The position numbers and the translations under genes were made by a program. From Prevotella merdae (GTDB lineage: Bacteria; Bacteroidota; Bacteroidia; Bacteroidales; Bacteroidaceae): a stretch of DNA of 64,000 nt. Position 1 is the stretch's first letter. The number at the start of each line of letters is the position of its first letter. Shown piece by piece: positions 45,263 through 54,002 of this stretch. Under the pieces are notes generated by a model that made no database searches, had not been told where the DNA came from, and saw only the letters and a program-made list of their open reading frames with translations. The stretch spans positions 168,589 through 232,588 of the forward strand of contig NZ_LT985325.1 of the NCBI RefSeq assembly GCF_900290275.1, in the 5' to 3' direction.

Positions 45263-45844
45263 TTAGCCTCTAAGCTTGTTTACTATAGCTATAAGATAGC
45301 CAAGTGTGATAAAGGCTCCCGGAGGCAATACAAACAACAATACGTTGCATGTCTCGGGCAGCAAGGCTATGCCGAACAGTGTGCCGGCACCTATCAGCTC
45401 GCGCACAGCACCGAGTAATGCAAGTGCAAAGGTAAATCCTAATCCAATGCCAATGCCGTCGCATATGCTTGCAAGTGGATTGTTCTTGCAGGCAAAAGCC
45501 TCGGCTCTGCCAAGGATGATGCAGTTTACTACTATAAGCGGTATGTATATGCCCAGCGACTTGTTGATACTTGGCAGATAAGCCTCCATAAGCATTTGCA
45601 GCGTAGATACAAAGGCTGCTATCACAACTACAAACACAGGTATGCGCACCATGTCGGGCACTACATTCTTAATGAGCGATATAACGAAGTTGCTGCATAT
45701 CAGCACAAACATTGTTGCCAGTCCCATAGACATGCCGTTGATGCCCGATGTGGTGGTGGCAAGTGTAGGACACATTCCAAGGAGAAGCACAAAGGTTGGG
45801 TTCTCCTTTATAATGCCGTTGGTTATTGTTTTGATATAGTTCAT
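45263..45844 (-). CDS. rnfE: Rnf complex subunit E
   Basis: This 193-residue membrane subunit is homologous to RnfA. NPTFVLLLGMCPTLATTTS at the start and YIPLIVVNCIILGRAEAFA with its conserved cysteine distinguish it as RnfE. It lies 49 nt before rnfA and 12 nt after rnfG. Confidence 0.95.
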   Translation of the reverse strand: MNYIKTITNGIIKENPTFVLLLGMCPTLATTTSGINGMSMGLATMFVLICSNFVISLIKNVVPDMVRIPVFVVVIAAFVSTLQMLMEAYLPSINKSLGIYIPLIVVNCIILGRAEAFACKNNPLASICDGIGIGLGFTFALALLGAVRELIGAGTLFGIALLPETCNVLLFVLPPGAFITLGYLIAIVNKLRG

Positions 45845-45856
45845 ACGTTCGTTGTT

Positions 45857-46432
45857 TTATTCTGTTGCTTCACATGCCTGTCTAACAGCCTTTAGAAAGG
45901 CTCTCGATGTTATTGTCGAGGCTGTTATGCCGTCGATGTCGCCATTGTCTTTTGATACGGCGAAGCTTTTGCTCAGTGGATCTTTACCGATGATGCTTCC
46001 CTTGCCGTCCTTCTGAAACCATTCTTCGGCTTTGATGCCTAAGCCTGGAGTCTCTGATGTTTGTCGTATGGCATAACCAAGCACCTTGCCTTGAAGGTCG
46101 AGTCCTACAAGAACTGTAAGGTCGCCTCCAAATCCCATTGTGGTACTTTCTACTGCTTTGCCCAATGGGGTGCCGTTTGTCAGGGCCACGTAGTGTACAA
46201 CAAACTCGTAAGTCTTTCCGTCAAACTCTTTTGTTATGTTCTTTACGTCAGTCTCCTTTACTGTTTTGCCGCCCATAACCTTACTAATGTCGGCGGCAAG
46301 TGAACGTTGTTGCTCGGCAAGTTTAGGCGCTTCTGTTACGTGGTTTACCCAAGCAAGCAGGCCACCTGTTATCAGAGCCACACATGTCAATACTATGACC
46401 ATGTTGGGCAATGTAGACTTTAGCTTCTTCAT
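45857..46432 (-). CDS. rnfG: Rnf complex subunit G
   Basis: The 191-residue subunit has one N-terminal membrane helix and a periplasmic FMN-binding domain. The covalent FMN site falls in DGITASTITSRAF near the C-terminus; here the usual Ser-Gly-Ala-Thr reads Thr-Ala-Ser-Thr, keeping the flavinylated threonine. TSETPGLGIKAEEW is also typical. The start overlaps the end of rnfD by 4 nt. Confidence 0.93.
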   Translation of the reverse strand: MKKLKSTLPNMVIVLTCVALITGGLLAWVNHVTEAPKLAEQQRSLAADISKVMGGKTVKETDVKNITKEFDGKTYEFVVHYVALTNGTPLGKAVESTTMGFGGDLTVLVGLDLQGKVLGYAIRQTSETPGLGIKAEEWFQKDGKGSIIGKDPLSKSFAVSKDNGDIDGITASTITSRAFLKAVRQACEATE

Positions 46433-47424
46433 TTCTTCAGTACCTCCCCAAATCGTTTAGGTTTGCAATAGTTGTTGATAAGTGGCGTAAAGGCGTTCAT
46501 TATCAGAATAGCGAACGACATGCCTTCTGGGTAGGCTCCCCAGTTGCGTATTACTATGGTTAGCAAGCCAATTGCTGTACCGTATATCAGTTGTCCGCGT
46601 CGGGTCATAGGCGATGTGGTATAGTCGGTGGCCATAAATATGGCTCCAAGCATCATACCACCGGTAAGCACAACTGATATTGGGTCGGCATAGATGGGGT
46701 TGGCTATGTGCAACACCGATGCAAATACGAATGCCGAGAGGATGATGCTCACAGGTATATGCCATGTGATAATCTTCTTCCAAAGCATAAACGCCAAACC
46801 TAACAACAAAGCCAAGGCGCATACCTCGCCTATAGTGCCTGCTCCGCCATTGACATTATTGCCAAGCAACAGATGCAGCGAGCTTGGCATAGAGTCGAGC
46901 ACGGATGCGTCGCCAGAGCTGATGGCTTTCTTCATAAGGCTAAGTGGTGTTGCTCCAGTTGTAGCGTCAGTATAACTCATCTGCTGACCAACAACAGGCC
47001 ACGATGTCATTTGTACTGGAAAGCTTACAAGCAGCATGCATCTGCCCACAAGAGCCGGATTGAAAAGGTTGCAACCCAAGCCTCCGAATGTCATCTTGCC
47101 TATACCTATTGCCACAACAGCTCCAAGTATAACGATGCCTACAGGCAAGTTACAGGGAAGGTTCATACCAAGCAATAGGCCTGTTATTACAGCCGAACCG
47201 TCGTCAAGAGTAGGCTTGCGGTGCAGCATATACTTGGTTATTACCCATTCGGTTAGCATACATGCTGCTATGCTTGACAGGCAGACTATTACCGAGCCTA
47301 TGCCGAAATAGGCAAACGACACAATCAAGGCTGGCATTAGGGCGAATATCACGCCGTACATATTGCGCTTTGTGCAGTCGCCGCCGTGTATGTGGGGTGA
47401 TAGTGAAACTATGAGGTTTGACAT
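46429..47424 (-). CDS. rnfD: Rnf complex subunit D
   Basis: The 331-residue membrane subunit carries the second covalent FMN at the threonine of the TTGATPLSLM motif (about residues 155-164). It starts with the conserved SLSPHIHGGDCTKRNMYGVI and has about nine helices. It is translationally coupled to rnfG. The 126-nt gap to rnfC upstream is the longest within the operon and holds a heptamer repeat. Confidence 0.95.
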   Translation of the reverse strand: MSNLIVSLSPHIHGGDCTKRNMYGVIFALMPALIVSFAYFGIGSVIVCLSSIAACMLTEWVITKYMLHRKPTLDDGSAVITGLLLGMNLPCNLPVGIVILGAVVAIGIGKMTFGGLGCNLFNPALVGRCMLLVSFPVQMTSWPVVGQQMSYTDATTGATPLSLMKKAISSGDASVLDSMPSSLHLLLGNNVNGGAGTIGEVCALALLLGLAFMLWKKIITWHIPVSIILSAFVFASVLHIANPIYADPISVVLTGGMMLGAIFMATDYTTSPMTRRGQLIYGTAIGLLTIVIRNWGAYPEGMSFAILIMNAFTPLINNYCKPKRFGEVLKK

Positions 47425-47435
47425 GCGGTGTATTA

Positions 47436-47463
47436 AGTGAAGAGTGAAAAGTGAAGAGTGAAG
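47436..47463. repeat. four AGTGAAR heptamers between rnfC and rnfD
   Basis: AGTGAAG, AGTGAAA, AGTGAAG and AGTGAAG follow without gaps. There is no inverted partner nearby. Only one side of the kind of arm seen at 6589 and 18208 is present. Confidence 0.7.
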
Positions 47464-47550
47464 AATCCGTTTGCCGGTATTCTATGTTATGCTCTTGTTT
47501 TGTTATTGTTTTACGTTAAAGGGGTTGGCGATGAAATAATTTGTTGTCTC

Positions 47551-48894
47551 TTATTTCTTAGCCCTTCCCTTTATTATTGCCATTACGCTTTGCTTGCCTA
47601 TGCGTATATTGTCGAGCAGCGGTCTAAATGCGGGACATGTAAACTGGCACGAGCCACACTCGATGCACGATGTTATAAGTTCTTCCTCGCACTTATCCCA
47701 CATCTTCATTGATGATGCTGTTGCAAGCAGGTAAGGTTCGAGTCCCATAGGGCAGACATCTACGCACTTGGCACAACGCAAGCATGGTCCTGGCTCATGG
47801 CGTTTGGCCTCGCGTCCGCTTATTACGGTTATGCTGTTTGAGCCCTTAACGATAGGAGCGTCGATGGATATAAGTGCCTTGCCCATCATAGGTCCGCCCG
47901 ACAACACTTTGTTCTCGCTTACAGGCAGTCCGCCGCAAGCCTCTATCAGCTCGCTTGCCGGTGTTCCCATGCGTACAAGAAAGTTGGCGGGCTTTGCCAT
48001 CTCCTTTCCTGTTACGGTGGTGTAGCGCTCGAACAGCGGTTTATGCTTCATAACAGCCTCGTATACTGCGAATGCTGTTGCCACATTCTGCACAATGGCG
48101 CCCACATTTACCGGTATGGCAGGAGGCGCGGGCACTTGTCTGTTTATCACAGCATCTACAAGTTGCTTCTCGCCACCTTGTGGGTATTTCTGTTTCAGTT
48201 CAACAATTTCTATATTGTCATTATTCTTTGTCTTCTCCTTGAATAGGGCTATAGCTTTGGGTTTGTTGGCCTCGATGCCAATGTATCCGCGGTTGGTTTT
48301 GGCAGCCTTCATCAATAGATCCAGACCAACAAGTATCTCGTCGGCATGCTCCATCATCAATCGGTAGTCGGCTGTTATGTATGGCTCGCATTCCACACCG
48401 TTCAATATCACGCATTCGGCTGTGCATCCCGGAGGAGGCATAAGCTTTATGAAGGTAGGAAATCCGGCACCACCCATACCTGTAACGCCAGCCCATTTAA
48501 TGCGGTTTACAATCTCCTCGGGTGTCAGTTCGGTGTGGTCTGCCACACGCTCAAGTTTTGTAGAGCGGTCGATAGTTTCTTCCCATTCATCGCCTTCTAC
48601 GTTTATTATGATTGCAGGCTTGCGATAGCCTGATGCATCTATGGTTGTGTCAACCTTGAATACAGTGCCCGACACACTACTATATATAGGTGCCGACACA
48701 AAGCCTCCGGCTTCGGCAATGAGTGTACCTACCTTTACGTGGTCGCCCTTTTGTACTACCGGTTTGGCAGGTGCGCCGATATGTTGAGACAGAGGAAACA
48801 CTGCTTGCTTAGGCAACGGGGCTGCAACAGTAGGTATTTCTGCTGATAGCTTGTTTTCCTCGGGATGTATTCCGCCTATTCTGAATGTTCTCAT
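47551..48894 (-). CDS. rnfC: Rnf complex subunit C
   Basis: The start at 48894 (MRTFRIGGIHPEENKLSA) overlaps the rnfB stop by one base, and is the normal RnfC N-terminus. The subunit of about 447 residues holds the NADH and FMN site (GMGGAGFPTFIK, ECEPYITADYRLM) and two 4Fe-4S motifs, CLRCAKCVDVCP and CIECGSCQFTCP. It passes electrons between NAD and the membrane part. Confidence 0.95.
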   Translation of the reverse strand: MRTFRIGGIHPEENKLSAEIPTVAAPLPKQAVFPLSQHIGAPAKPVVQKGDHVKVGTLIAEAGGFVSAPIYSSVSGTVFKVDTTIDASGYRKPAIIINVEGDEWEETIDRSTKLERVADHTELTPEEIVNRIKWAGVTGMGGAGFPTFIKLMPPPGCTAECVILNGVECEPYITADYRLMMEHADEILVGLDLLMKAAKTNRGYIGIEANKPKAIALFKEKTKNNDNIEIVELKQKYPQGGEKQLVDAVINRQVPAPPAIPVNVGAIVQNVATAFAVYEAVMKHKPLFERYTTVTGKEMAKPANFLVRMGTPASELIEACGGLPVSENKVLSGGPMMGKALISIDAPIVKGSNSITVISGREAKRHEPGPCLRCAKCVDVCPMGLEPYLLATASSMKMWDKCEEELITSCIECGSCQFTCPAFRPLLDNIRIGKQSVMAIIKGRAKK

Positions 48895-49742
48895 TATTCT
48901 GCTTGTAATGTTTTTAATGGGGGAAAGTTGACGCTCACTATTGCATGTCGTGGACATGCCTTCTCGCATTTGCGACACATGCGACACTTGGTTGGGTCGA
49001 TGTAGGCCAGATTATTTTCTATAGAGATAGCATCAAAGGCACACTCCTTGGCACATTTGCCACAGGCTATGCACGATACGTCGCAAGCTTTGACTGCAGC
49101 TGGACCTCGGTCTTTGTTTTGGCAACTTACGTATAGACGTTTGTCCTTAGGACCGCGTGGCCGCAATTCGATTATGCCTCGTGGACATGCCTTTGCGCAG
49201 GCGCCGCATGCTGTGCACAAGTCGGGATCAACCTCGGGTAGTCTGGTTTCCTCGTTAATCTTTATGCCACCGAAAGAGCAGGCCTCGGCACAATCGCCAC
49301 AACCTAAACAGCCATATCCACATGCTGTCTCGCCCATGCCACATGCATTCATGGCACGGCAGGTATTCAGTCCGTCATACTGGGCTATAGTCTTGCGCTT
49401 GTTGCAATCGGCCTGACAGCGCACTACAGCAATGCGTCGTTCGCCTTCTGCAACAGTCATTCCCAGTATGTTGGCTATCTTCTTCATTGTCTCGTTTCCG
49501 CCTACAGGGCATGCCAATCCTTCTATAGAGCCATTGTCAGCTGCCTTTACAATGGCGGCAGCCAATCCAGAGCAACCAGCAAAGCCGCATCCGCCACAAT
49601 TGGCTTGTGGTAAGGCTTGCGCCACCTCGCCTATGCGAGGGTCCTCGGTTACGGCAAAGCGCTTGGAGCATACGTATAGCACAACAGCCGCAATAATGGC
49701 TATAGCGCCAAGAACGACGAGTGCTGTAAGGATGTAATTCAT
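48894..49742 (-). CDS. rnfB: Rnf complex subunit B
   Basis: The 282-residue ferredoxin-like subunit has one N-terminal helix and then a first cluster at Cys49, Cys52, Cys57 and Cys78. Four more Cys motifs follow, at about 141-155, 176-186, 224-234 and 253-263. It takes electrons from ferredoxin. With that many clusters it is longer than the enterobacterial subunit, as is common in anaerobes. Confidence 0.95.
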   Translation of the reverse strand: MNYILTALVVLGAIAIIAAVVLYVCSKRFAVTEDPRIGEVAQALPQANCGGCGFAGCSGLAAAIVKAADNGSIEGLACPVGGNETMKKIANILGMTVAEGERRIAVVRCQADCNKRKTIAQYDGLNTCRAMNACGMGETACGYGCLGCGDCAEACSFGGIKINEETRLPEVDPDLCTACGACAKACPRGIIELRPRGPKDKRLYVSCQNKDRGPAAVKACDVSCIACGKCAKECAFDAISIENNLAYIDPTKCRMCRKCEKACPRHAIVSVNFPPLKTLQAE

Positions 49743-49844
49743 AATTGTTGTTATTGTTTCTTGGTTTAAAAATTGTTGGTCGGCGGTTCCTGTTTGTCGG
49801 TCAACTGTATATTTACGTTGGTCAACGTTTCTGCTAACTGTTCT

Positions 49845-50264
49845 TTATTGGCAATCGGCAAGGCGTATTTCGAAGTGCCGGTTGATGCTCTTTCTTGCCA
49901 TATATATAATAAGGTAATAAACCACAAGCACACCTATTGCGCAAAATGCAGCTGTCTCGTCCTTTGCACCGGCATAGTGAATGGCAAGCAGAGAGGCTAC
50001 AAATAGCAATAGTGGCAGTCCGAATCCAATAATCACGGCATTGCGTCCCGATTTGGCTGTCATCTCCACATGCACGCGGTCGCCTTTGTTGTATTTTGCA
50101 AGACGCTTGTCTTCTACGTCAACATACATTGTTTTACTGCTGTGCACCTTGCATCCGTTGCTTGCCTCGCACGTTTGACATGCCGAGGAGCGCATAATCT
50201 GTATGCGTGCGTGGGTGCCGTTTATGCTTTCTATCACCCCGCATTGGCGTATCTTGGTGGTCAT
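49845..50264 (-). CDS. RseC-type protein, first gene of the rnf operon
   Basis: The 139-residue protein belongs to the SoxR-reducing system/RseC family. It has an N-terminal cytoplasmic domain with four cysteines (SACQTCEASNGCKV) and two membrane helices (about residues 73-95 and 101-121). Relatives help assemble or regulate Rnf-type complexes. It starts the operon directly downstream of a good promoter and precedes rnfB by about 100 nt. Confidence 0.9.
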   Translation of the reverse strand: MTTKIRQCGVIESINGTHARIQIMRSSACQTCEASNGCKVHSSKTMYVDVEDKRLAKYNKGDRVHVEMTAKSGRNAVIIGFGLPLLLFVASLLAIHYAGAKDETAAFCAIGVLVVYYLIIYMARKSINRHFEIRLADCQ

Positions 50265-50328
50265 ATCTTAGTCGTTTATTTGGCTTTATTAAGGGTGCCG
50301 ATGTGGTCGGCATACTTGTTGAACATTG

Positions 50329-50360
50329 CAAAAGTACGATTTATATGTGGTAATGGCAAA
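50329..50360 (-). promoter_or_regulatory. rnf operon promoter
   Basis: On the minus strand TTTG (50357-50360), 20 nt, TACTTTTG (50329-50336). The first gene starts at 50264. Confidence 0.7.
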
Positions 50361-50387
50361 TAAATTGTTGATATTTTGTTACTTTTG

Positions 50388-50419
50388 TTTGGGCTATACA
50401 CTAAAAAAGTGTACATTTG
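50388..50419 (+). promoter_or_regulatory. promoter of the gene at 50447
   Basis: TTTG at 50388-50391, 20 nt, TACATTTG at 50412-50419. Transcription starting near 50426 rules out the TTG start at 50417 and supports the ATG at 50447. Confidence 0.7.
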
Positions 50420-50446
50420 CAATATAATCTAAAACACTTTAGCGAA

Positions 50447-50893
50447 ATGATGAAACCTTCTGAACAAACAACACAACAGATTGAGCGTTTTCTTAAGAAA
50501 ATTGCCCAGAAATTCCCTACCAATGAAGATACCTCTTTAGTGACGGATATTCATGTTAGGGTGTCGCAGGATAGTGGCGAAATGGTGGCATTTGATGATG
50601 ACGACAAGGAGATAACTCGTTGTGTCGTTGAGCAGTGGATTGGAAACACAGACGAAGACTTCTACGACAACGTAGAGCGTGTGTTGCACAACACCATTGC
50701 TACATTCAACATACTTGCCGACAACCTCGGCATATTGAAGCCTTATAGCTTTGTGCTTGAAAACGACGATAAGGAGACGGTTGGCGAACTTTATATTGCC
50801 GACGACGATACTGTGATTATCGGCAAAGACCTTATGGAGGGGCTTGACAGCGACCTTAACTCTTTCCTTGATACATTGTTGAAGGAAAACTAA
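50447..50893 (+). CDS. conserved-looking acidic hypothetical protein
   Basis: The 148-residue soluble acidic protein starts MMKPSEQTTQQIERFLKKIA. It has a mixed alpha/beta pattern, ending with GELYIADDDTVIIGKDLMEG and a helix. I do not recognise a family. It is divergent from the rnf operon and shares a 130-nt regulatory region with it. The function is unknown. Confidence 0.7.
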   Translation: MMKPSEQTTQQIERFLKKIAQKFPTNEDTSLVTDIHVRVSQDSGEMVAFDDDDKEITRCVVEQWIGNTDEDFYDNVERVLHNTIATFNILADNLGILKPYSFVLENDDKETVGELYIADDDTVIIGKDLMEGLDSDLNSFLDTLLKEN

Positions 50894-50958
50894 AGAGTGG
50901 GTTTGGGCTTGTCATGTTATATAAATATATGTGACTTAATGTGCTGTATATCCCTTAA

Positions 50959-51046
50959 AAAGTAATATATATTAAATGGCAAAGTAATATATATTAAATG
51001 ACTAAGTAATATATATTGCTTTGCCAAGTGATATAGACTCATGTCA
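50959..51046. repeat. array of four 22-nt tandem units
   Basis: Units start at 50959, 50981, 51003 and 51025. The first two agree at 21 of 22 positions (AAAGTAATATATATTAAATG plus GC or AC). The third keeps the first 15 bases, the fourth about half. The period equals that of the array at 25027-25180, but the sequence is different. Confidence 0.78.
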
Positions 51047-51394
51047 GCATTCAGAATCTACCTTACATCTGCTTATAAGCGCAAGGCTCGTTTTGGTAAA
51101 CAATCCGGAACGTCCATTAATACAAAGCCTCATGTGAGTCGTTTTGCGCATATCGGCATCAAAGCTGCCATGGTACAGGCTTGTAAGTCTGCTATGCAGC
51201 ATAATGCGGTAATCAAAGCATACGCACAGAGGCTGTACGCAAAAGGCAAACATGAGGGAATTGTCATGAATAATGTAAAGAATAAGGTTGTGCACATTAT
51301 TTTCAAGATGATACAGACACAAACCTTATGGGAACAGGAATACCAACAAAAACACACGAAAGAGGACAAAGCTATTCCGGAAAAAATGAAATAG
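51041..51394 (+). pseudogene. IS110-family transposase remnant (C-terminal part)
   Basis: Residues about 20-100 resemble the C-terminal helix-rich domain of IS110/IS116/IS902 transposases: SGTSINTKPHVSRFAHIGIKAA, then NAVIKAYAQRLYAKGKHEG and VKNKVVHIIFKM. The N-terminal DEDD catalytic domain is missing, and upstream sequence is a 22-nt repeat array. It is a decayed element. The following 200 nt hold only short hairpins (51391-51416, 51543-51557, 51568-51590). Confidence 0.75.
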
Positions 51395-51600
51395 GAGCCA
51401 CCGAAGCAGCTCCTATGATTAATGCGGCGTTGAAAACTCCTTCATCTGTTGTTGAATGCACATTTATAGAAGAACATTCTTTTCAAAAGAACAGCAAAAA
51501 AACTTCAAGTTTTTCTTGCGTAGAAACATAGAATGCACACCCTTATTGTTGCAATAATCCTCAGTTACTATGCGTAGAGCCTACGTATAGAGAGTGAGCC

Positions 51601-53154
51601 TTAAATTCTACAACGTTTGATTCTCGACATATAAGAACGCAATGAACCCTTGCTAACACAAAGCAGATCTGATATCTCATCATCGCTTTTGCCTATATGT
51701 TTCAACATCAAAATCAATAAATTCTGTGTAGTTAGATTATTATATTGGTGTTCCATTTGAATAAAGAAATCTGCATCAACAACTTTATAAAAAGTCAATA
51801 TGTCCTCCATAGCCCTTGCATCACGCTTTTCAACAATTTTGCCCAAACATACCCCCTCATACAACTTATGCCCATGCGAAACACTCTTAATATAAGAATC
51901 CATTTTTCTCTCCATCTCTCTAATTAGAATCTTCTTCTCCTTATTGCTGTCATTTTTTATTTTATTCAAATAAGCTATTTCATTTGCATAGTTTTCAAGT
52001 TCTTTTTTCTTTGACCGTATTTCCCGATTGTTTTTTCGGTAAACTACAATAAATGTAACAGCAATCAATATCAACACACCAACTAAGATACAGAATATAT
52101 ACACCATTTTCGACATTTTATGTGTATTGTTTATAACTACATTCTTATAATCTGCCTTATACTGTATATCCTTCACATTTTCTTTTTGATGCTGTTGAGC
52201 TAAAGAATCCATGATATCTATTTCCTTATTGAAAAAGAAAGAAGCCTTATCGTAGTTATTTTGACACTTCATTACATTTCCTAATCCATTTAATGCCTCT
52301 GCTTCATGTCTAAGACTTACAGATTCTTTCAATTTCTTTTGGTACATTTTTTCTGCTTTCTCATAGTCCTTCATCCATAAATAATATGCGCCAGCAATTC
52401 CACACACAACTGGATCTTCACCCAATTCCAATGCTTTGTTAATATATAATTGTGCTTTAACGGTATCATTTTGAGTAATATAATATGCACAAACTTCTGC
52501 AAAATACACTCTTTGTTCTTCCTTAGTGCCATATTTTATATAAGGTATATACTGCTTTGTACATATATTAGCACTATCATGATTCCCTATCATATCAAAA
52601 CTAATAGATTCGTAGTATTTAGAGAAAAGAAATCGGTCTGGACTTCTTAAATCAATAGCAATCTTACTACTTTTCTTTGCATACTCAAGAGAAATGTGAT
52701 AATTTTCAGACACAAAATTGCAGAAAGCTAATGATGAATAAATCTTATATTTCACTTGTAAGCTACCTCCTTCTGCTAATTTTTCTGCCTTTTTAAAATA
52801 TACGATTCCTTCGGAAACATTACCTCTATCATACAACTCACCACCTTTATAGTAATATAGTTCAGATAGTTTTGCTTTGTCGTTATATTTCTCGTAATAA
52901 ACAATACAGCTATCTATAATACAATTCGGTATCGGCTCATATTTTCGCGAAAGTATCTGGATATGCAGGAGTTTTAAATAATATAATTCTTCTTCCGACA
53001 TACCATTCTCGTTAATTACCGCAAGTTGTTTTTCGGCTTTATTAATACTGTCATGGACCAAGAGACTATCTACATATGATAGTTTCTGAATAGCTGAGCC
53101 TGGTCGACAAGCAAATAAAATAAAAGTAATGAGAATGATAAGTAAATGCTTCAT
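51601..53154 (-). CDS. lipoprotein-anchored TPR regulator with C-terminal helix-turn-helix
   Basis: The start at 53154 gives the lipoprotein-like signal MKHLLIILITFILFAC. The 517-residue protein has TPR helices (residues about 25-330), a membrane helix (MVYIFCILVGVLILIAVTFI, about 350-370), a coiled coil, and a C-terminal helix-turn-helix, HIGKSDDEISDLLCVSKGSL. This is the layout of Bacteroidales one-component membrane regulators. The divergent gene at 53431 is the likely target. The ligand is unknown. Confidence 0.8.
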   Translation of the reverse strand: MKHLLIILITFILFACRPGSAIQKLSYVDSLLVHDSINKAEKQLAVINENGMSEEELYYLKLLHIQILSRKYEPIPNCIIDSCIVYYEKYNDKAKLSELYYYKGGELYDRGNVSEGIVYFKKAEKLAEGGSLQVKYKIYSSLAFCNFVSENYHISLEYAKKSSKIAIDLRSPDRFLFSKYYESISFDMIGNHDSANICTKQYIPYIKYGTKEEQRVYFAEVCAYYITQNDTVKAQLYINKALELGEDPVVCGIAGAYYLWMKDYEKAEKMYQKKLKESVSLRHEAEALNGLGNVMKCQNNYDKASFFFNKEIDIMDSLAQQHQKENVKDIQYKADYKNVVINNTHKMSKMVYIFCILVGVLILIAVTFIVVYRKNNREIRSKKKELENYANEIAYLNKIKNDSNKEKKILIREMERKMDSYIKSVSHGHKLYEGVCLGKIVEKRDARAMEDILTFYKVVDADFFIQMEHQYNNLTTQNLLILMLKHIGKSDDEISDLLCVSKGSLRSYMSRIKRCRI

Positions 53155-53177
53155 TTTTCTTTTTTTTATACTGTATA

Positions 53178-53209
53178 CAAAAGTAATGGATTTATCCCAT
53201 CCTAACAAA
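53178..53209 (-). promoter_or_regulatory. promoter of the TPR regulator gene
   Basis: On the minus strand TTTG (53206-53209), 20 nt, TACTTTTG (53178-53185), 24 nt before the start at 53154. Confidence 0.7.
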
Positions 53210-53394
53210 TTAAAGCTTAGAAATTGTTATATCATACAGAAGTCTTTATTGCAATACGTATTGCGAATAGGGGTATTTATCTATAATAAATTAAAGATAA
53301 CAAACTATATATCAATACATTAATAGCTTTTCAACAATGCAACAGCAACAGTTCTTTTTACGGTCATATAATTGTGACAAAGAGATATTTTTAT

Positions 53395-53402
53395 TAGATT
53401 TG
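53395..53402 (+). promoter_or_regulatory. -7 element of the small secreted protein gene
   Basis: TAGATTTG lies 29 nt before the ATG at 53431, with a weak TTGT 19 nt upstream. The remaining 220-nt spacer to the divergent regulator shows no other clear site. Confidence 0.5.
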
Positions 53403-53430
53403 CAACAATAACAATCAAAATAGTAAAATT

Positions 53431-53850
53431 ATGAACAAGATTTATTTTTTAATTCTTCTATCCATGTATAGCATAGGTATACAATCTAAGGAGAATAAAA
53501 TCATACATGAGCATCACGAGAAATCACTGAATGCTTATGTCGAAAACGAATACTATATCGTAATAAACAACGGTGAAAATGTTAAAGAAAAGAATAACGG
53601 ACAAATCAAACGTCCTCATCGTAATCCTTCAAATGTTGGCATACTTACATTAGTTTTTAATTCGGATTTCTCAAACATATCTATCTGTATAAAGAAAAAT
53701 GGAGACACTGTTTATTATGACAACGAACTATCCATTAAAACTTTTGATATTATTTCTATTAACATTAAAGAATTTGGTAGTGGTTTATATTCTGTCCAAA
53801 TCAAAGAAGAAGAAAAAGTGTTATTAGAAAGAGAGATTGAAATAGACTAA
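53431..53850 (+). CDS. small secreted DUF3244-like protein
   Basis: The 139-residue protein has a signal peptide (MNKIYFLILLSMYSIGIQS) and a beta-rich C-terminal half (GILTLVFNSDFSNISICIKK, GSGLYSVQIKEEEKVLLERE). That half resembles the short Ig-like DUF3244 proteins of Prevotella and Bacteroides. Its place next to a TPR regulator is typical of that family. Function is unknown. Confidence 0.7.
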   Translation: MNKIYFLILLSMYSIGIQSKENKIIHEHHEKSLNAYVENEYYIVINNGENVKEKNNGQIKRPHRNPSNVGILTLVFNSDFSNISICIKKNGDTVYYDNELSIKTFDIISINIKEFGSGLYSVQIKEEEKVLLEREIEID

Positions 53851-54002
53851 CTGATTCACCTTTAAAAAGGTACCGTTCAAAACAGAGTGGGGGAACCTCA
53901 AAATGCTTACAGTTTAAAACTAAAAAGCATTGAAAGGCCTCTCTGTCTGACAACTTAAATCTTAGAGATTTTTTGACATTATTTATTTTAAACTTATTTA
54001 TT

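Noticed and set aside
48895..48987. N-terminal extension of rnfC
   Set aside because: It lies within rnfB; the start at 48894 overlaps the rnfB stop by one base and fits the family.
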